From: Prinia subflava
Lineage: Eukaryota > Chordata > Aves > Passeriformes > Cisticolidae
NCBI RefSeq assembly: GCF_021018805.1
Contig: NC_086249.1
Location: forward strand, 75,914,472 to 75,978,471
Reading direction: 5' to 3'
Length of the DNA stretch: 64,000 nucleotides
Position 1 is the stretch's first letter; the number at the start of each line of letters is the position of its first letter. The notes under the pieces are model-generated. The model had not been told where the DNA came from and ran no database searches. It saw nothing but the letters and a program-made list of their open reading frames with translations. This document shows positions 28,299 through 38,102 of the stretch, piece by piece. A program made the translations under genes and the position numbers.

Positions 28299-28989
28299 AA
28301 TCCTTCGATGAGACATGGGTGGCTATGAAATTCCAACTCTTCCCCTGTAAGGACAGGGCTGGCAGGTTAAGACCCAGTTACTTTATAGCCAGAGTGGTTG
28401 TTCTGGTTTCTAAGCTCCCTGAATTTGTTTGGATAGCTGGGAAAACTGACAAGGTTAATAAAATCCAGGCAGTTAAGAGGTAGCTCTGACACTGCTATTT
28501 GTAAGGAATCAAACCAAGAGGTCACTCACGCTGATTTTGGCCATGTTGCACTTGGGATAAGTGGGACCCATGAGAATTTTTCTCCAGTCACAACTGCAAA
28601 ACCATTAAAAGCTCAGGGTTTCTTAGCCTTGGTACCTTCCCCATGTGAGCACAGTCCTTCACTGCTTTCAGTCCTGCAGCATCAAGGCCCAGCTTCGAGG
28701 CCCAGCAGCATCAAGGCACTGCCTCAGGCTTGTCTTTCCAGGCCCATCCAGGGGTGCACTGGGCTGTGTCAGATCCTGGAAAAGGACTCCAGCAACACTG
28801 CCCAGGTCCCAGGCACATCCCTGCCAACCTCCACCACACCTTAGGGATGTCTCTTTCTGTACCACAGCCCTTGTGGGACTGGCAGAGAGATTCATGGCTT
28901 ATCCCTCCTGGTACCTTTTACTTGCACCCCATACAGCCCATAACATACAACTCCAGCCAGCTCAACCCAGAGCAGAAGTTTTGATGTTC

Positions 28990-29006
28990 TTTTTTTTTTT
29001 TTTTTT
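28990..29006 (+). repeat. Poly(T) run, 17 bases
   Basis: An uninterrupted run of 17 T. It could be the tail of a minus-strand retrocopy, but I recognise no retrocopied sequence to its right. Confidence 0.85.
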
Positions 29007-31048
29007 CCATTTGCTTTAAACCACACTAGAAATGCACAGATCCAGCTCAATGAAGAAATCATTATATGCTGTGCCATCTTTGCCTTGCCTCACCACCCTA
29101 AGTGTTTTTTTGAAATTGAGGGAAATTCATCTCCGGAGAGAAGTGTCTGTTTGCTCTCCAGGCATCAGGAGCACGGCTGACCTTTGTAGGATGGAGGCTC
29201 TCTGATTTTGCTGTCTGTGTCTTTGAAACGTGCCCATGAGAAATTTATATTCTTTTTCTTTCTACCATAAGGTAACTGTATGTCTGCTTCTGTCAGGTGA
29301 TCAAGTTCCCTCACAGCACAAGCCAATTCTTAGGGAATAAAATCTCTTTTCCAAATAATCACATACAACATCAACAAAATAAAGCTTATTTAAAGCACAC
29401 ATTCACAAATTGCTATTTACCTTTGGAATTGTTTTCACAGGCAGAAAGTAAATTTTATTTGAAGCAATCATTATTGTAGATAACGGATACAAGGCTGTAT
29501 TTGTTGGGGGAAAAAATCACACTGTGGAGCTATAAACAGTAAATTGAAGCCATGAACACAGAGGAAATCTCCTGATTGATAAAACCAAAATTAAATAAGT
29601 GGTTTTAAAATATTTTTGGCATGTATCTTATTCTAATCTTAAGACTTGGACATGTGTAATATACGGTATTCTGATTTAAGCCTAAGTATTATCAGCTGTT
29701 TAAAAGAAACTGCAAAGCTCACCCCTCACACCCTTTGTAGAAGAAAGAGCAAATGTGTACCAGATTCTGCAAAATCCTTCTCTGCTTATCGTTAGATACA
29801 AAAACTCTCACCAAGTGTACAGCATTAATCATACACAGAGGTATCTGCAGAGCAGAGACACCATTTGCTCCAGCTGCACTGCCCAAGATAGGCAGTATTA
29901 GAGCCAGGAAACAAATCACAAGAGTCAGGGCATCCTCTTTCAGCTGGATCTGCTCAGTAAAAAACTCTGCTTGGAAATGGCTGCAGCCCTGCCTAATTAG
30001 GCAGACTGGACCAGCTATGACATCCAGTGAGTCTTTTCAGGGAATATGGATCTGGGAAGGAGTTGTGACACATTTCTGACATTGCCTGCTGCTGGAGGGA
30101 GAATACCAGATGAGATGTACTGCTCCAGCCAGTGCTAAGTTCTTAATTTAGGCATTTTGTGGAAATTGTTGAAAAACATTATAATTGGAAGGAACTTCTT
30201 CTTCTCCAGCATACAATTTTCCCTATTTTTCAGCACTGAGGCATTTGCATGAAAACAAGCTCTTTGTTTTTAAAATTCCACTGCACTTGTTGTTTATTCC
30301 CCACTGGAATTCATAATCCTGTGTTTGCACAAAGCACTATAATTGGCTGCTGTAGAAGTGTTTTTATCAAAAGGAAATTATTACTAATAATCAAGAACAA
30401 ACAGTTGCATAATAGAGATTAGTAAAATAAGCACCATTCTAATAATAATGCTAATCTCCATGAAACCAAGCCCTTCAAATTCTTTGAAAGAAACACATCC
30501 CAATGATAAAAATCATCTTTAAATATGAAGAACAGTAAGAATCATAGGAACAAGTACAGGTGGAGGTTGACTCTATCAGCAAGAGTGGTGCATTTCAGCT
30601 GGCAAGTACAAAATTCCACCATGAACTGTATTGGGTTTGCATGGCCAGGTTTTGGGAGCTACAGGGGTAGCTTCTGTCAGAAGCTGCTGAGAGCTTCCTC
30701 CATGTCCAGAAGAGCCAATGCCAGCCAGCTCCAGGATGGACCCACCACTGACCAAGGCTGAGCCATCAGGAATGACAGTAATTCCTATTTGAAGATGTAT
30801 TTTAAAAGGAAAAAAAAATATTGTGCAGATGTAATTGGGACCAGAAAAGAGTGGAGTGAGAACATGTGAGAAGAACAACCCTGCAGACACCAAAGTCAGT
30901 GGAGAAGGAGGAGGAGGAGGTACTCCAGGCGCCAGAGCAGGGATTCCTCTGCAGGCCATGGTGCAGATCATGGTGAAGCAGCTCTGCCCCTGCAGCCCAT
31001 GGAGGGCCACAGGGAATGCAGAGATCCACATGCAGTCCATGGAGGAGA

Positions 31049-31350
31049 CCCACCCTGGAGCAGGAGGATGCCTGGAAGAAGGCTGTGAACCCATAGAAAC
31101 CCATGCTAGAACAGCGTCCTGGCAGGGACCTATAAACCTGTGAGAGAGGAGCCCACGCTGGAGGCTTCCTAGTAGGACTTGTGACCGACCCTGCAGGGTC
31201 CCACACTGCAGCAGGCTGTTCTTGAAGGACTGCACTGTGTGGAACCCACTGAGGCAGTTCAGGGAGGAATGTTGTCCGTGGTATGGGTTCACCCTGGAGA
31301 AGTTCATGAAGAGCTGCCTCCTGTGGGAGGGAACCCACAATGGAGCAGGA
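31049..31350 (+). repeat. Imperfect 45-52-bp tandem array inside the LTR
   Basis: An anchor resembling CCCAC-CTGGAGCAG recurs near 31049, 31100, 31152, 31200, 31245, 31290 and 31334, spaced about 51, 52, 48, 45, 45 and 44 bases. Several units also share 'ttc(a/t)tgaag(g/a)a(c/g)ctg'-like text. The units are diverged, so this is an old array. A unit length near a multiple of three helps keep reading frames open on both strands. Confidence 0.75.
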
Positions 31351-31541
31351 GAAAGACTCTCTTGCTGAGCAGTGAAAGAAACAATGTGTGATGAACTGTC
31401 TGTAACCCCCATTTCCCATCTCCCTGCACTGCTGTGGGGGAGGACGTAGAGCCCAGGAAGGAGGGACAGGTGGGAGGAAGATGTTTTTAAGATTTGTTTT
31501 ACTTCTCATTACCCTGCTCTGATTTTGTTAGTAGTAAATTT

Positions 31542-31547
31542 AATAAA
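31542..31547 (+). promoter_or_regulatory. LTR polyadenylation signal AATAAA
   Basis: A canonical AATAAA hexamer lies about 176 bases before the right end of the LTR, the usual position near the R/U5 boundary. It supports + strand orientation. Confidence 0.6.
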
Positions 31548-31723
31548 TATCCCCAAGCTGAGGTTGTTCTGGCAGTGAGAGTATTTGGTGAGTGATCTCT
31601 CATGGTCCTTGTCTCAACTCATGATTCTTTTGTTATATTTTCTCTTCTCTGTCCAGTTGTGGAGAGAGTGAGAGAGCAGCTTTGGTGAGTGCCTGGAATT
31701 TAGCCAAGGGTCAACCCACTACA

Positions 31724-34199
31724 CTGCCCTAGACTAAAATTTTTAAGACTCAGCTGGCAATTAATTACTTAATATAGGCAATTCTGTTGGCCCAAAATAC
31801 ATATGATAGTGAACTAATACAAACAACAAGTTTCTCCATTTTTAAAATTCTCAAGAGAAGGAGAAGTTTGTCAGTAGTTTACATTTTTGATATTCTTAAT
31901 GCAGACATAGAAAGGTTTTTTTTTTCTTGTTCCTGAGACTCAGGAGTCTGGCATGGGTATTGTGTTTTCACATGTTCTGGAAATCAGCGTGGCTTTTGAC
32001 CAGATCACCATCTTGAATTCCATGAGATTCTGCTGGTATATTACTGACTCCCTGTAGACTTCCAGGGTTGAAGCATCTCCTTCCTTAGCACAGAACTTCC
32101 TAATTTTCCCTTGTAAGACACATTCCTTCTTTTCCAGCTCACTGATTTCATCTTTTAACCCAGACCCATTCTATTTCAATGGCAGTAGGAACAGCCCTTG
32201 TTTTGAAGCAATGCATAAAGATCTGGATGCTTATTTAGGGCTCCTGGTCCCTGGGTTTGCCTGCACTAGAGGAGTCCTCTGCTGTCAGCCAAGTTGCTCA
32301 GAATCAGGTTTAGCACAAATCAGGATTTGAGAATAAAATGTTTAAATTTATAGGCAATCATGGAATGACATTATAAAAGATAAAATAAGTTTCCTGAACA
32401 AGGGCATGTTTAACAACAGAGATCCTCCTCCATAGCAGCTGGTGTCTACTATTTTTTTGTTCTAGGTCAAACAATAGTAATCATACTCTTTTTCCTTGTG
32501 AGAGTATTTTTGATTTCTCTTGCACCTTTTCCTCAGTCATCCACCTGCCCTCTCTCTGGAAGCAGAGATCATTCCTTCATGCCAGCCCCAGCCAAGATGT
32601 TCAATGCTTGTTTGCTTCTCCCCTGTGAAATCTCCCTCAATGTTGCCTGTGTCTGGCACTAGACAGCACTTGGTGCTCCATGTCCAATAAAGAGATGAAA
32701 AAGTAATTTTTTTTCCTTTCCTTCTCTTCTACAGGTGTCTTCACAAACTTTTCAACAGCCAAAGTTAAATCTCATGTTTTTGGCTTCAGGCTGTGTGTCT
32801 GTTACATCATCTTGAGGAAACAACAATAAAACTTACACACTATGATAAGTATTAACATTTTGTCTTCTTCCTCTATTCATAACTAGGTTTATTATGTGAG
32901 TGTTTGTAACAGCAGTCACCCACAATTGCCTTTATGGCTGGCTCTTGGCAGACCAAAGGTTATTCGGGTTTTATAGGTAAGGCACAGAGATATTTCCAAA
33001 GCAAACATTATTCTAAGACATGGAGATAGAAAGATAGTCCTCAATATGGACTCTAAATTACTTTATGCATGCATGACAAAGACAAAACTGGAATATTTAT
33101 AGAATTGCCTTTTGTTTCAAGGTTTGCCAAAGCCTGAAATCTGCCCTTTTATAAAAAGAAAGGACTGTGTCTTGTCTGCTGATAATGGCATCTTTGGCAT
33201 GGACTGGAGGTGATTATTTTTCTGGTTTGACAGACGGAGAGTTCAAGGTCCAGGTACCACTTCTCTGGGTGCAGTCTTTGTCACTAAGTGAATTGTTCAG
33301 TGGTAATATGACCAGGAGGGCCTGGAAATATCCTTGGCCTGATCTCTTCATCAAACACACATTATCAGGCAACAAAGAAGAAGTGTCTCTCTCATCTCAG
33401 TCAAATAAACTGCAATGATACAATCAACTAAGTTCAAAGCCAGCTGATGTGGATTAACTTAAACTTATTCAGTAAACAGGCATGTAGCTGCAGTTATCCT
33501 TTGGCAATGATCTTCTCTGGCATTTATACATGAGTAACAGCCTTCAAACCCTAAGCAGACATGCAGGAAAATCCTTATAGAGTTCACATAAAATGAGAAA
33601 TCTTCACTTCAAACCAAATAAATGAGACATTCCCATGCAAGCAAATGGATGGTATCTTGGAGGTGTACGCGTTTTGAATTTCAAAGGCTTTGAACAAGCT
33701 TCTCGCCAAAGACAGTTAAGCATCTGAGTTGTCAGGATACATGTGAAAATACACTCTTCTGAATCAGTGACTACTGAGAAGATATAACACAAAGGACACA
33801 GACATGGTCCAAGTTCACAGTGAAGCGCATTTCACTGCAGGATCCGCTGAGGATTTGAGAGAGCTGTGTTAAATAGCATATCTGTGTATGACCTGGAAAG
33901 GAAAAGGGGGATAAGTGAAGTGACAAGTTCACAGGGGGTGTAGAGTGATTCACAGCAGCCAGGCCCAACTGTGGGGAAAGGCTGGAGGCAAGCTGATGCT
34001 GCAGAGGGATTACACAACACGAGATAATGGCCGGCAAATCTCAGCAACTGTAACTGCAAATAAACGCACATGGGGAAAAACCCAAAACCTTAAACAATAT
34101 CTGATGGAGCCTGAAGAAGGTCTAATCAGTCAGGAAAGAAATCTTGAAACCAGGTGTTACTTCTATGGGAGTGATTTCATGTTCAGCAGTGGTTAAAAA
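31724..34199. other. Unique non-coding DNA, no gene seen
   Basis: No repeat family or exon recognised. A pyrimidine tract followed by CTACAG at about 32708-32734 resembles a splice acceptor, but what follows does not stay open or read like a known exon. Open frames are short, at most 88 codons. Confidence 0.5.
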
Positions 34200-34790
34200 G
34201 GCACTGAGGGAATTGCTAGCAAAAGAATAAAGAGAAAAAAGCAGACAATACTATCATGCCATTGTAAAAACCCTCAGAGTATATGCTCATGGAATATCGA
34301 GTACCACTCTAGTCATGCCATCTTGAAAGGACTACAATGCAGTTGGAAGCAGTGCTGATGGGCAGCAGGAGGGTATGACTTCAAAATGAAACAATGATTA
34401 AAGAGACCAGGAGTTCACTCTGGAAATCGCACGATTGAAGGGATACATAGCACAGAGCTCCAAAGCCAACACACTGTTGCTAAAACAAATAGGGAAAGTT
34501 GTTCCCTACCTGCTGTTTTTCTGAGAAGAATGGCATGGTCTGGTAGCAGGTATAAAACAAAGTTTAGGAAGAACTTTTTTACCCAGCACATAATTGTATC
34601 ACTGAACCCAGTGGCACAGGATAATGCAAAGTGAAGAAACGGTAATCATTTCAAAAGGGCATTAGAGCAGTTCATGAAACACCAACAAAGACCATTAACA
34701 TGATGGTCTGTCTGCAGCTACTTACTGAGGATAACCCCTGAGCCACGGAGAGTGAATCTGTAAAAGCCTGCCAGGTAATACCACATACAT
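34200..34790 (+). mobile_element. Ancient CR1/L3-like LINE remnant, 3' part
   Basis: The sequence aligns by eye, with many gaps, to the end of ORF2 and the 3' region of old amniote CR1/L3-type LINEs. In order: a 'catgccattgtaaaaaccctc' block (about 34256-34276), a 'tggaatatcgagtacc' block (34290-34305), 'attaaagagaccagg' (34398-34412), 'ggtataaaacaaagtttagg' (34549-34568), a 'cccagtggcacaggataatg' block (34607-34626) and 'gggcattagagcagttcatg' (34658-34677). These correspond to phrases seen in turtle and crocodile copies. The copy is far more diverged than the CR1 at 35850-36142 and has no usable frame. Ends are approximate. Confidence 0.65.
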
Positions 34791-35849
34791 CCTCTCTACA
34801 GGAATGTCATAGGAATACTGCACCCCACATTTTGCTGAAAAGAGATATAAATGGTAAAGCAATCCCAGGTCTGTTTCTCTCCAGCACACAGAGCCCTCTT
34901 GTACTACCCCAGCTGCCTTTGTGCCTGCAAGCTCTTGTGCTGTTCCAGAGCCTGCAACACAGACACCAACTTCACACTCTCAAAGCATCACTCTGGTGGG
35001 CTCTAGCAGGGCTTCTGCTTCCCTGGAAACTGCAAAAGCAAGACACTCACACACCCCCACATAAGCACAGCCACAGGAGTACCCCAAGTGACTCAAGGAA
35101 AATCCAAGGCCAAGTATTGTATAATGAGAACAGGAGCAGCCTGATCTCACAGAGGGGATCTGCACTGAGTTGGGTTGGCACACGTTGGTTTTGCACCGCT
35201 GGCAAATTGATCCCAAGGTCTCTCAGTTAAAAGTTGGGTAATCCAGGGGGACACAATGAAAGGGTGTATGATGAGAGGGATGCTGAGAAACAGAGAGGTG
35301 AAGGCTTCAGGCCATCCTGTGGGATGCTTTGCCTATGGGAAGTTCAGTGAAAGGCTGTGAAACTTCAGAAAAGTTCAGTGAGCTTTGGGGCCAGAAAAAT
35401 CACTACCAGCAACTACCCTCACCAGAAATTTCCCTGCAAACCCTCCCATGTCTCTGATCGCTAAAGATTTCTGCTTTGCTGCTTCAGCTTATCTGGGAGT
35501 CCTTGTCCCAGCCAATGCACTCACATTATTTTTAGCATACACAGTAAAATTCCATTTTGTTTCTGAAACATCCAGTTCTCCCAGACTTCACTACTGTGCT
35601 TTTGCTGAGGCCACACTGTTTTACAGGCTTATAACCTCTGCAGTTTAGCAGAGTCAGATTTATCAGATACAATGATGGGTAAAACTGCAGAGTCCAAAAG
35701 AAATTATGAAAATCTCATCTGAAATAAGATAGTGCAGTTAACATAGGAGTTCCTTTTTTTCCCAGCTTAAGCAATCCAGATAAGCACCTGAGCATTTAGG
35801 CTTTAGAGGCTGTAGAAGCCTGGCTTACCATTAAGCCTGACAGTGCATA
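34791..35849. other. Unique non-coding DNA between two CR1 remnants
   Basis: No gene or repeat recognised. Open frames up to 132 codons (34832-35230, + strand) contain Leu/Gln/His-rich text with no recognisable domain. Confidence 0.5.
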
Positions 35850-36142
35850 ATCAAACTGAAAGAGGCAGATTTAGATTAGATATTAGAAGGAAATCCTTCA
35901 CTGCAAGGGTGGTGAGGCACTGCAACAGATTGCCCAGAGAACTTGTGGATGCTCCTGCCCTGGAAGTGTTCAAGGCCAGGCTGGATGGTGGGCTGAGCAG
36001 CCTGGTCCAGTGGAAGGTGTCCCTGGCCATGGCAGGGGGCTACAACAGTATGATCTTTAAGGTTTCTTCCAAACAAGCCATTCTAGTTCTATGGTTCTAT
36101 GGTTCTATGGTTCTATGGTTCTATGGTTCTATGGTTCTATGG
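35850..36142 (+). mobile_element. CR1 LINE 3' end with octamer tail
   Basis: A 5'-truncated CR1 copy on the + strand. It begins near 'aactgaaagaggcagattt' and runs through the typical block 'ggaaatccttcactgcaagg' (35889-35908), 'tggaagtgttcaaggccagg' (about 35960-35979) and 'atgatctttaaggtttcttc' (about 36050-36069), ending in the 8-bp tandem tail that defines CR1 3' ends. The translation ('RLDIRRKSFTARVVRHCNRLP...VFKARLDGGLSSLVQ') corresponds to the ORF2 C-terminus and 3' region. It is better preserved than the other CR1 pieces here and so probably younger. CR1 insertions usually lack clear target duplications, and none is seen. Confidence 0.92.
36085..36142 (+). repeat. CR1 3' octamer tail, about seven copies
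   Basis: Tandem GGTTCTAT (equivalently GTTCTATG) repeated about seven times, the first copy with A in place of the first G, the remainder identical. The homogeneity suggests slippage expansion after insertion, as CR1 tails usually carry two to four copies. Confidence 0.95.
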
Positions 36143-37571
36143 TCATTATGACTATGGGAGTAACTGAGTTACTGTAAACCACACCTTCTACTTATGTGAT
36201 ACTGCTGCAGAACTGTCTGTGTGTTTTTAGACAGTCATTGCTTCAAAGCTAAAAATGCATAAAGTTCATTAAAGTAAAGGAAGCAGAAGTGCCTTGCCCT
36301 GCATTGCACTGAATCCCTTGCCCTAAGCTGTGAAGCCAGACTGGGTTTATGGTGGGCAGGCAGGCAGGACCCCCAAACCTACAGCACTGGAATAAGGACA
36401 CAGAAAAACACAGGTCCCCATGTTAAGGGCAGAGCCTCCAACCCACACTGCTCTCAGCCAAGTGCCTGGATGTGTGGCTTCTGCCTGCAGTGCTGAACAG
36501 CCTCACTTCGCAGCCAGGTGCTGCTCCCAGCTAAGCAGTGATGGTTGTCAGCTCCTCTGGCTCCCCTGGATCCTGTAGGATCCACTCCTGCAGTGCAGCC
36601 CATTGAAACAGTGGTTGGGATGCAGGGCACCTATGATCTCACCCTATTCAGGAACTTTAATAAATCCCAAAAGGCACCTGGGAGTATCTTGAGATGCATA
36701 AACAACATTTTTAGTCAGATCAAAGAGTAAGGATGGCTTGCTGTCTGTACAAGTAACATTAAAAGAATGATGTCTACTACCATGCTAAGCATTACTGAGT
36801 ATTCCTTGTCGTAACATCTGAAATGCCCAACAGGAAAATCTGACTGATACGGGATCATCCACCCAATTCCAGCTACCTCTGGTCTTGTCTGGAAAGGGAC
36901 AAGGAAAATCAGCTTTCTGATGTCAAACACAAGTGATGCTGGAGGAGGAAAATTTTCAGGTGAGTCACTGAGATTCTGTGAAAACTAAGAAAGGAAAGAA
37001 ATGTAAGAGCAAATCCTTGCAAGAATAGGTTTAATGATCTTGTTTCTCAGGCTATTCATAGATGGCCATTAAAAAACCCAGCTTGAGGCTCTGTTCCTCA
37101 GCCTTCTCCTGGAGGATCTCCTCTGAGTTCTGGTTTTTGTCTAAGTATATATTTTGGTCAAGTATAGTGCTGACACAGTGGCACCCACCAGCTGTCCAAA
37201 TTCTGGCATGGACATCTGGGCAAGCCAAGAGCCCTCTAGCTGTGCAGCTTCAGCTCAGGGTCTGGCACAGGAATGCAGAGTAACTAACACTGGTTAAAAA
37301 GAAGAAAAAGTTATTCTGAATTGATTCCCTGCTGGTTTTAATCACAAACAGCATTTGCCTTTGTTTTTGCTTTCCCTGCTGTATACATTTTAGGGCCTAT
37401 CCTACCTTTATGTCATGATGGTCCCCTCTGAGGCTCAGCACAGTTCACAGTAAAACTACCTTTCAATTTGTCACTAGCAATACAGAAATTAAAATCTCAA
37501 ACATCCAACTGTGAAGTCACACAAAGGCTGGAGGCTTATGAAGTTGTTGGCAGAGCACTGTGCTGGCAGGA
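36143..37571. other. Unique non-coding DNA, no gene seen
   Basis: No repeat family, exon or RNA gene recognised. Open frames are all under 100 codons with no motifs. Confidence 0.5.
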
Positions 37572-38102
37572 TGTGGTGGGTTCACCTTGGCTGGCTGCCT
37601 GACACCCACCCAGACACTCTCACTCCCTCTCCTCAGCAGAATGGGGGGAGAAAATGAGATTTAAAAGCTCAAGAGTTGAGTAAGAAAACCAAAAGCTGTG
37701 CAGGGAAGCAAAACAAAAAGAAAAAACTTATTCCCTACTTCCCATCAGCAGGCACTTCCTAGGGAGCAGGGCCTCAGTACGTACAGCAATTTCTTGGGAA
37801 TACAAACATCACAACCATGATGTCTCCTCATTCTTCCCTTTATCTCTGCTTTTATCACCGAGTATATCATGTAGTATGGGATATTCCTTTGGGCACCTCT
37901 CTCTCCCAGCCTCCTGCCCACCGCCAGACTGGTCTTTTGGGGGTGACAGGATTGGCAAGACAGCCTTGATGCTGTGCAGTCACTGCTCAGCAGTAGCCAA
38001 AACACTGGTGTCTCTTCAGTACTGTTTTAACCACAAATGCAAAGCTCAGTACCACAGAGGCTGGCATGACGAAAGCTAACTGCACCCCAGACAGACCCTG
38101 AA
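37572..38102 (-). mobile_element. Solo LTR of an ERVL-like element, minus strand
   Basis: The left edge TGTGGTGGGTTCACCTTGG is the inverted 3' end of a common bird LTR group. Further matches from memory are 'gggagcagggcctcagtacg' (about 37761-37780), 'gtatgggatattcctttggg' (37875-37894) and 'cagtcactgctcagcagtag' (37977-37996). The right edge (about 38085-38102) resembles the inverted LTR start but is eroded. On the minus strand the U5 end reads 'gccaaggtgaacccaccaca', similar to the end of the + strand LTR at 30627-31723, so the two are related. No internal retroviral genes adjoin it, so it is a solo LTR. The right end is uncertain and no target duplication could be matched. Confidence 0.8.

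Larger units (their letters stand above)
21826..30626. other. Unique non-coding DNA with hairpins and homopolymers
   Basis: No gene, RNA gene or known repeat family recognised. Two perfect inverted repeats (22248-22272 and 28265-28298) and a 17-base T run (28990-29006) are listed separately. A GC-richer patch at about 24880-24990 has a few CpG but is too short for a CpG island. The stretch at about 30160-30560 is AT-rich with many TAAT cores and little simple repeat; it is noted as a possible conserved element. Open frames are short, at most 153 codons (25411-25872, minus), and resemble no family I know. Confidence 0.55.
30627..31723 (+). mobile_element. Solo LTR of an endogenous retrovirus, + strand
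   Basis: A 1097-bp segment bounded by TGTATTGGGTTTGC at the left and GGGTCAACCCACTACA at the right. The ends form an imperfect terminal inverted repeat (TGTATTGGGTT against TGTAGTGGGTT). An AATAAA signal lies at 31542-31547, placing R/U5 at the right, so the LTR is on the + strand. The start ('ggccaggttttggg...', then 'ccaaggctgagccatcagg') matches from memory a class of bird ERVL-like LTRs. An imperfect 45-52-bp tandem array fills about 31049-31350. No gag, pol or env sequence flanks it, so it is a solo LTR left by recombination. Flanking 5-mers (TGAAC and CTGCC) do not match, so the target duplication has decayed or an end is misplaced. Long antisense open frames here follow from the array and are not genes. 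Confidence 0.85.

Noticed and set aside
30576..31412. Antisense open frames of 278 and 235 codons (30576-31509, minus strand)
   Set aside because: They lie within the solo LTR, antisense to it, and largely over its tandem array, which lacks stops. The translations show no retroviral or host domain.
32708..32760. Polypyrimidine tract ending CTACAG as a splice acceptor
   Set aside because: Such tracts are common in AT-rich bird introns; the following sequence does not read as a recognisable exon and no paired donor was evident.
37572..38102. Matched target-site duplication for this LTR
   Set aside because: The left flank is CAGGA, but the right end is eroded and no matching 5-mer could be placed with confidence.
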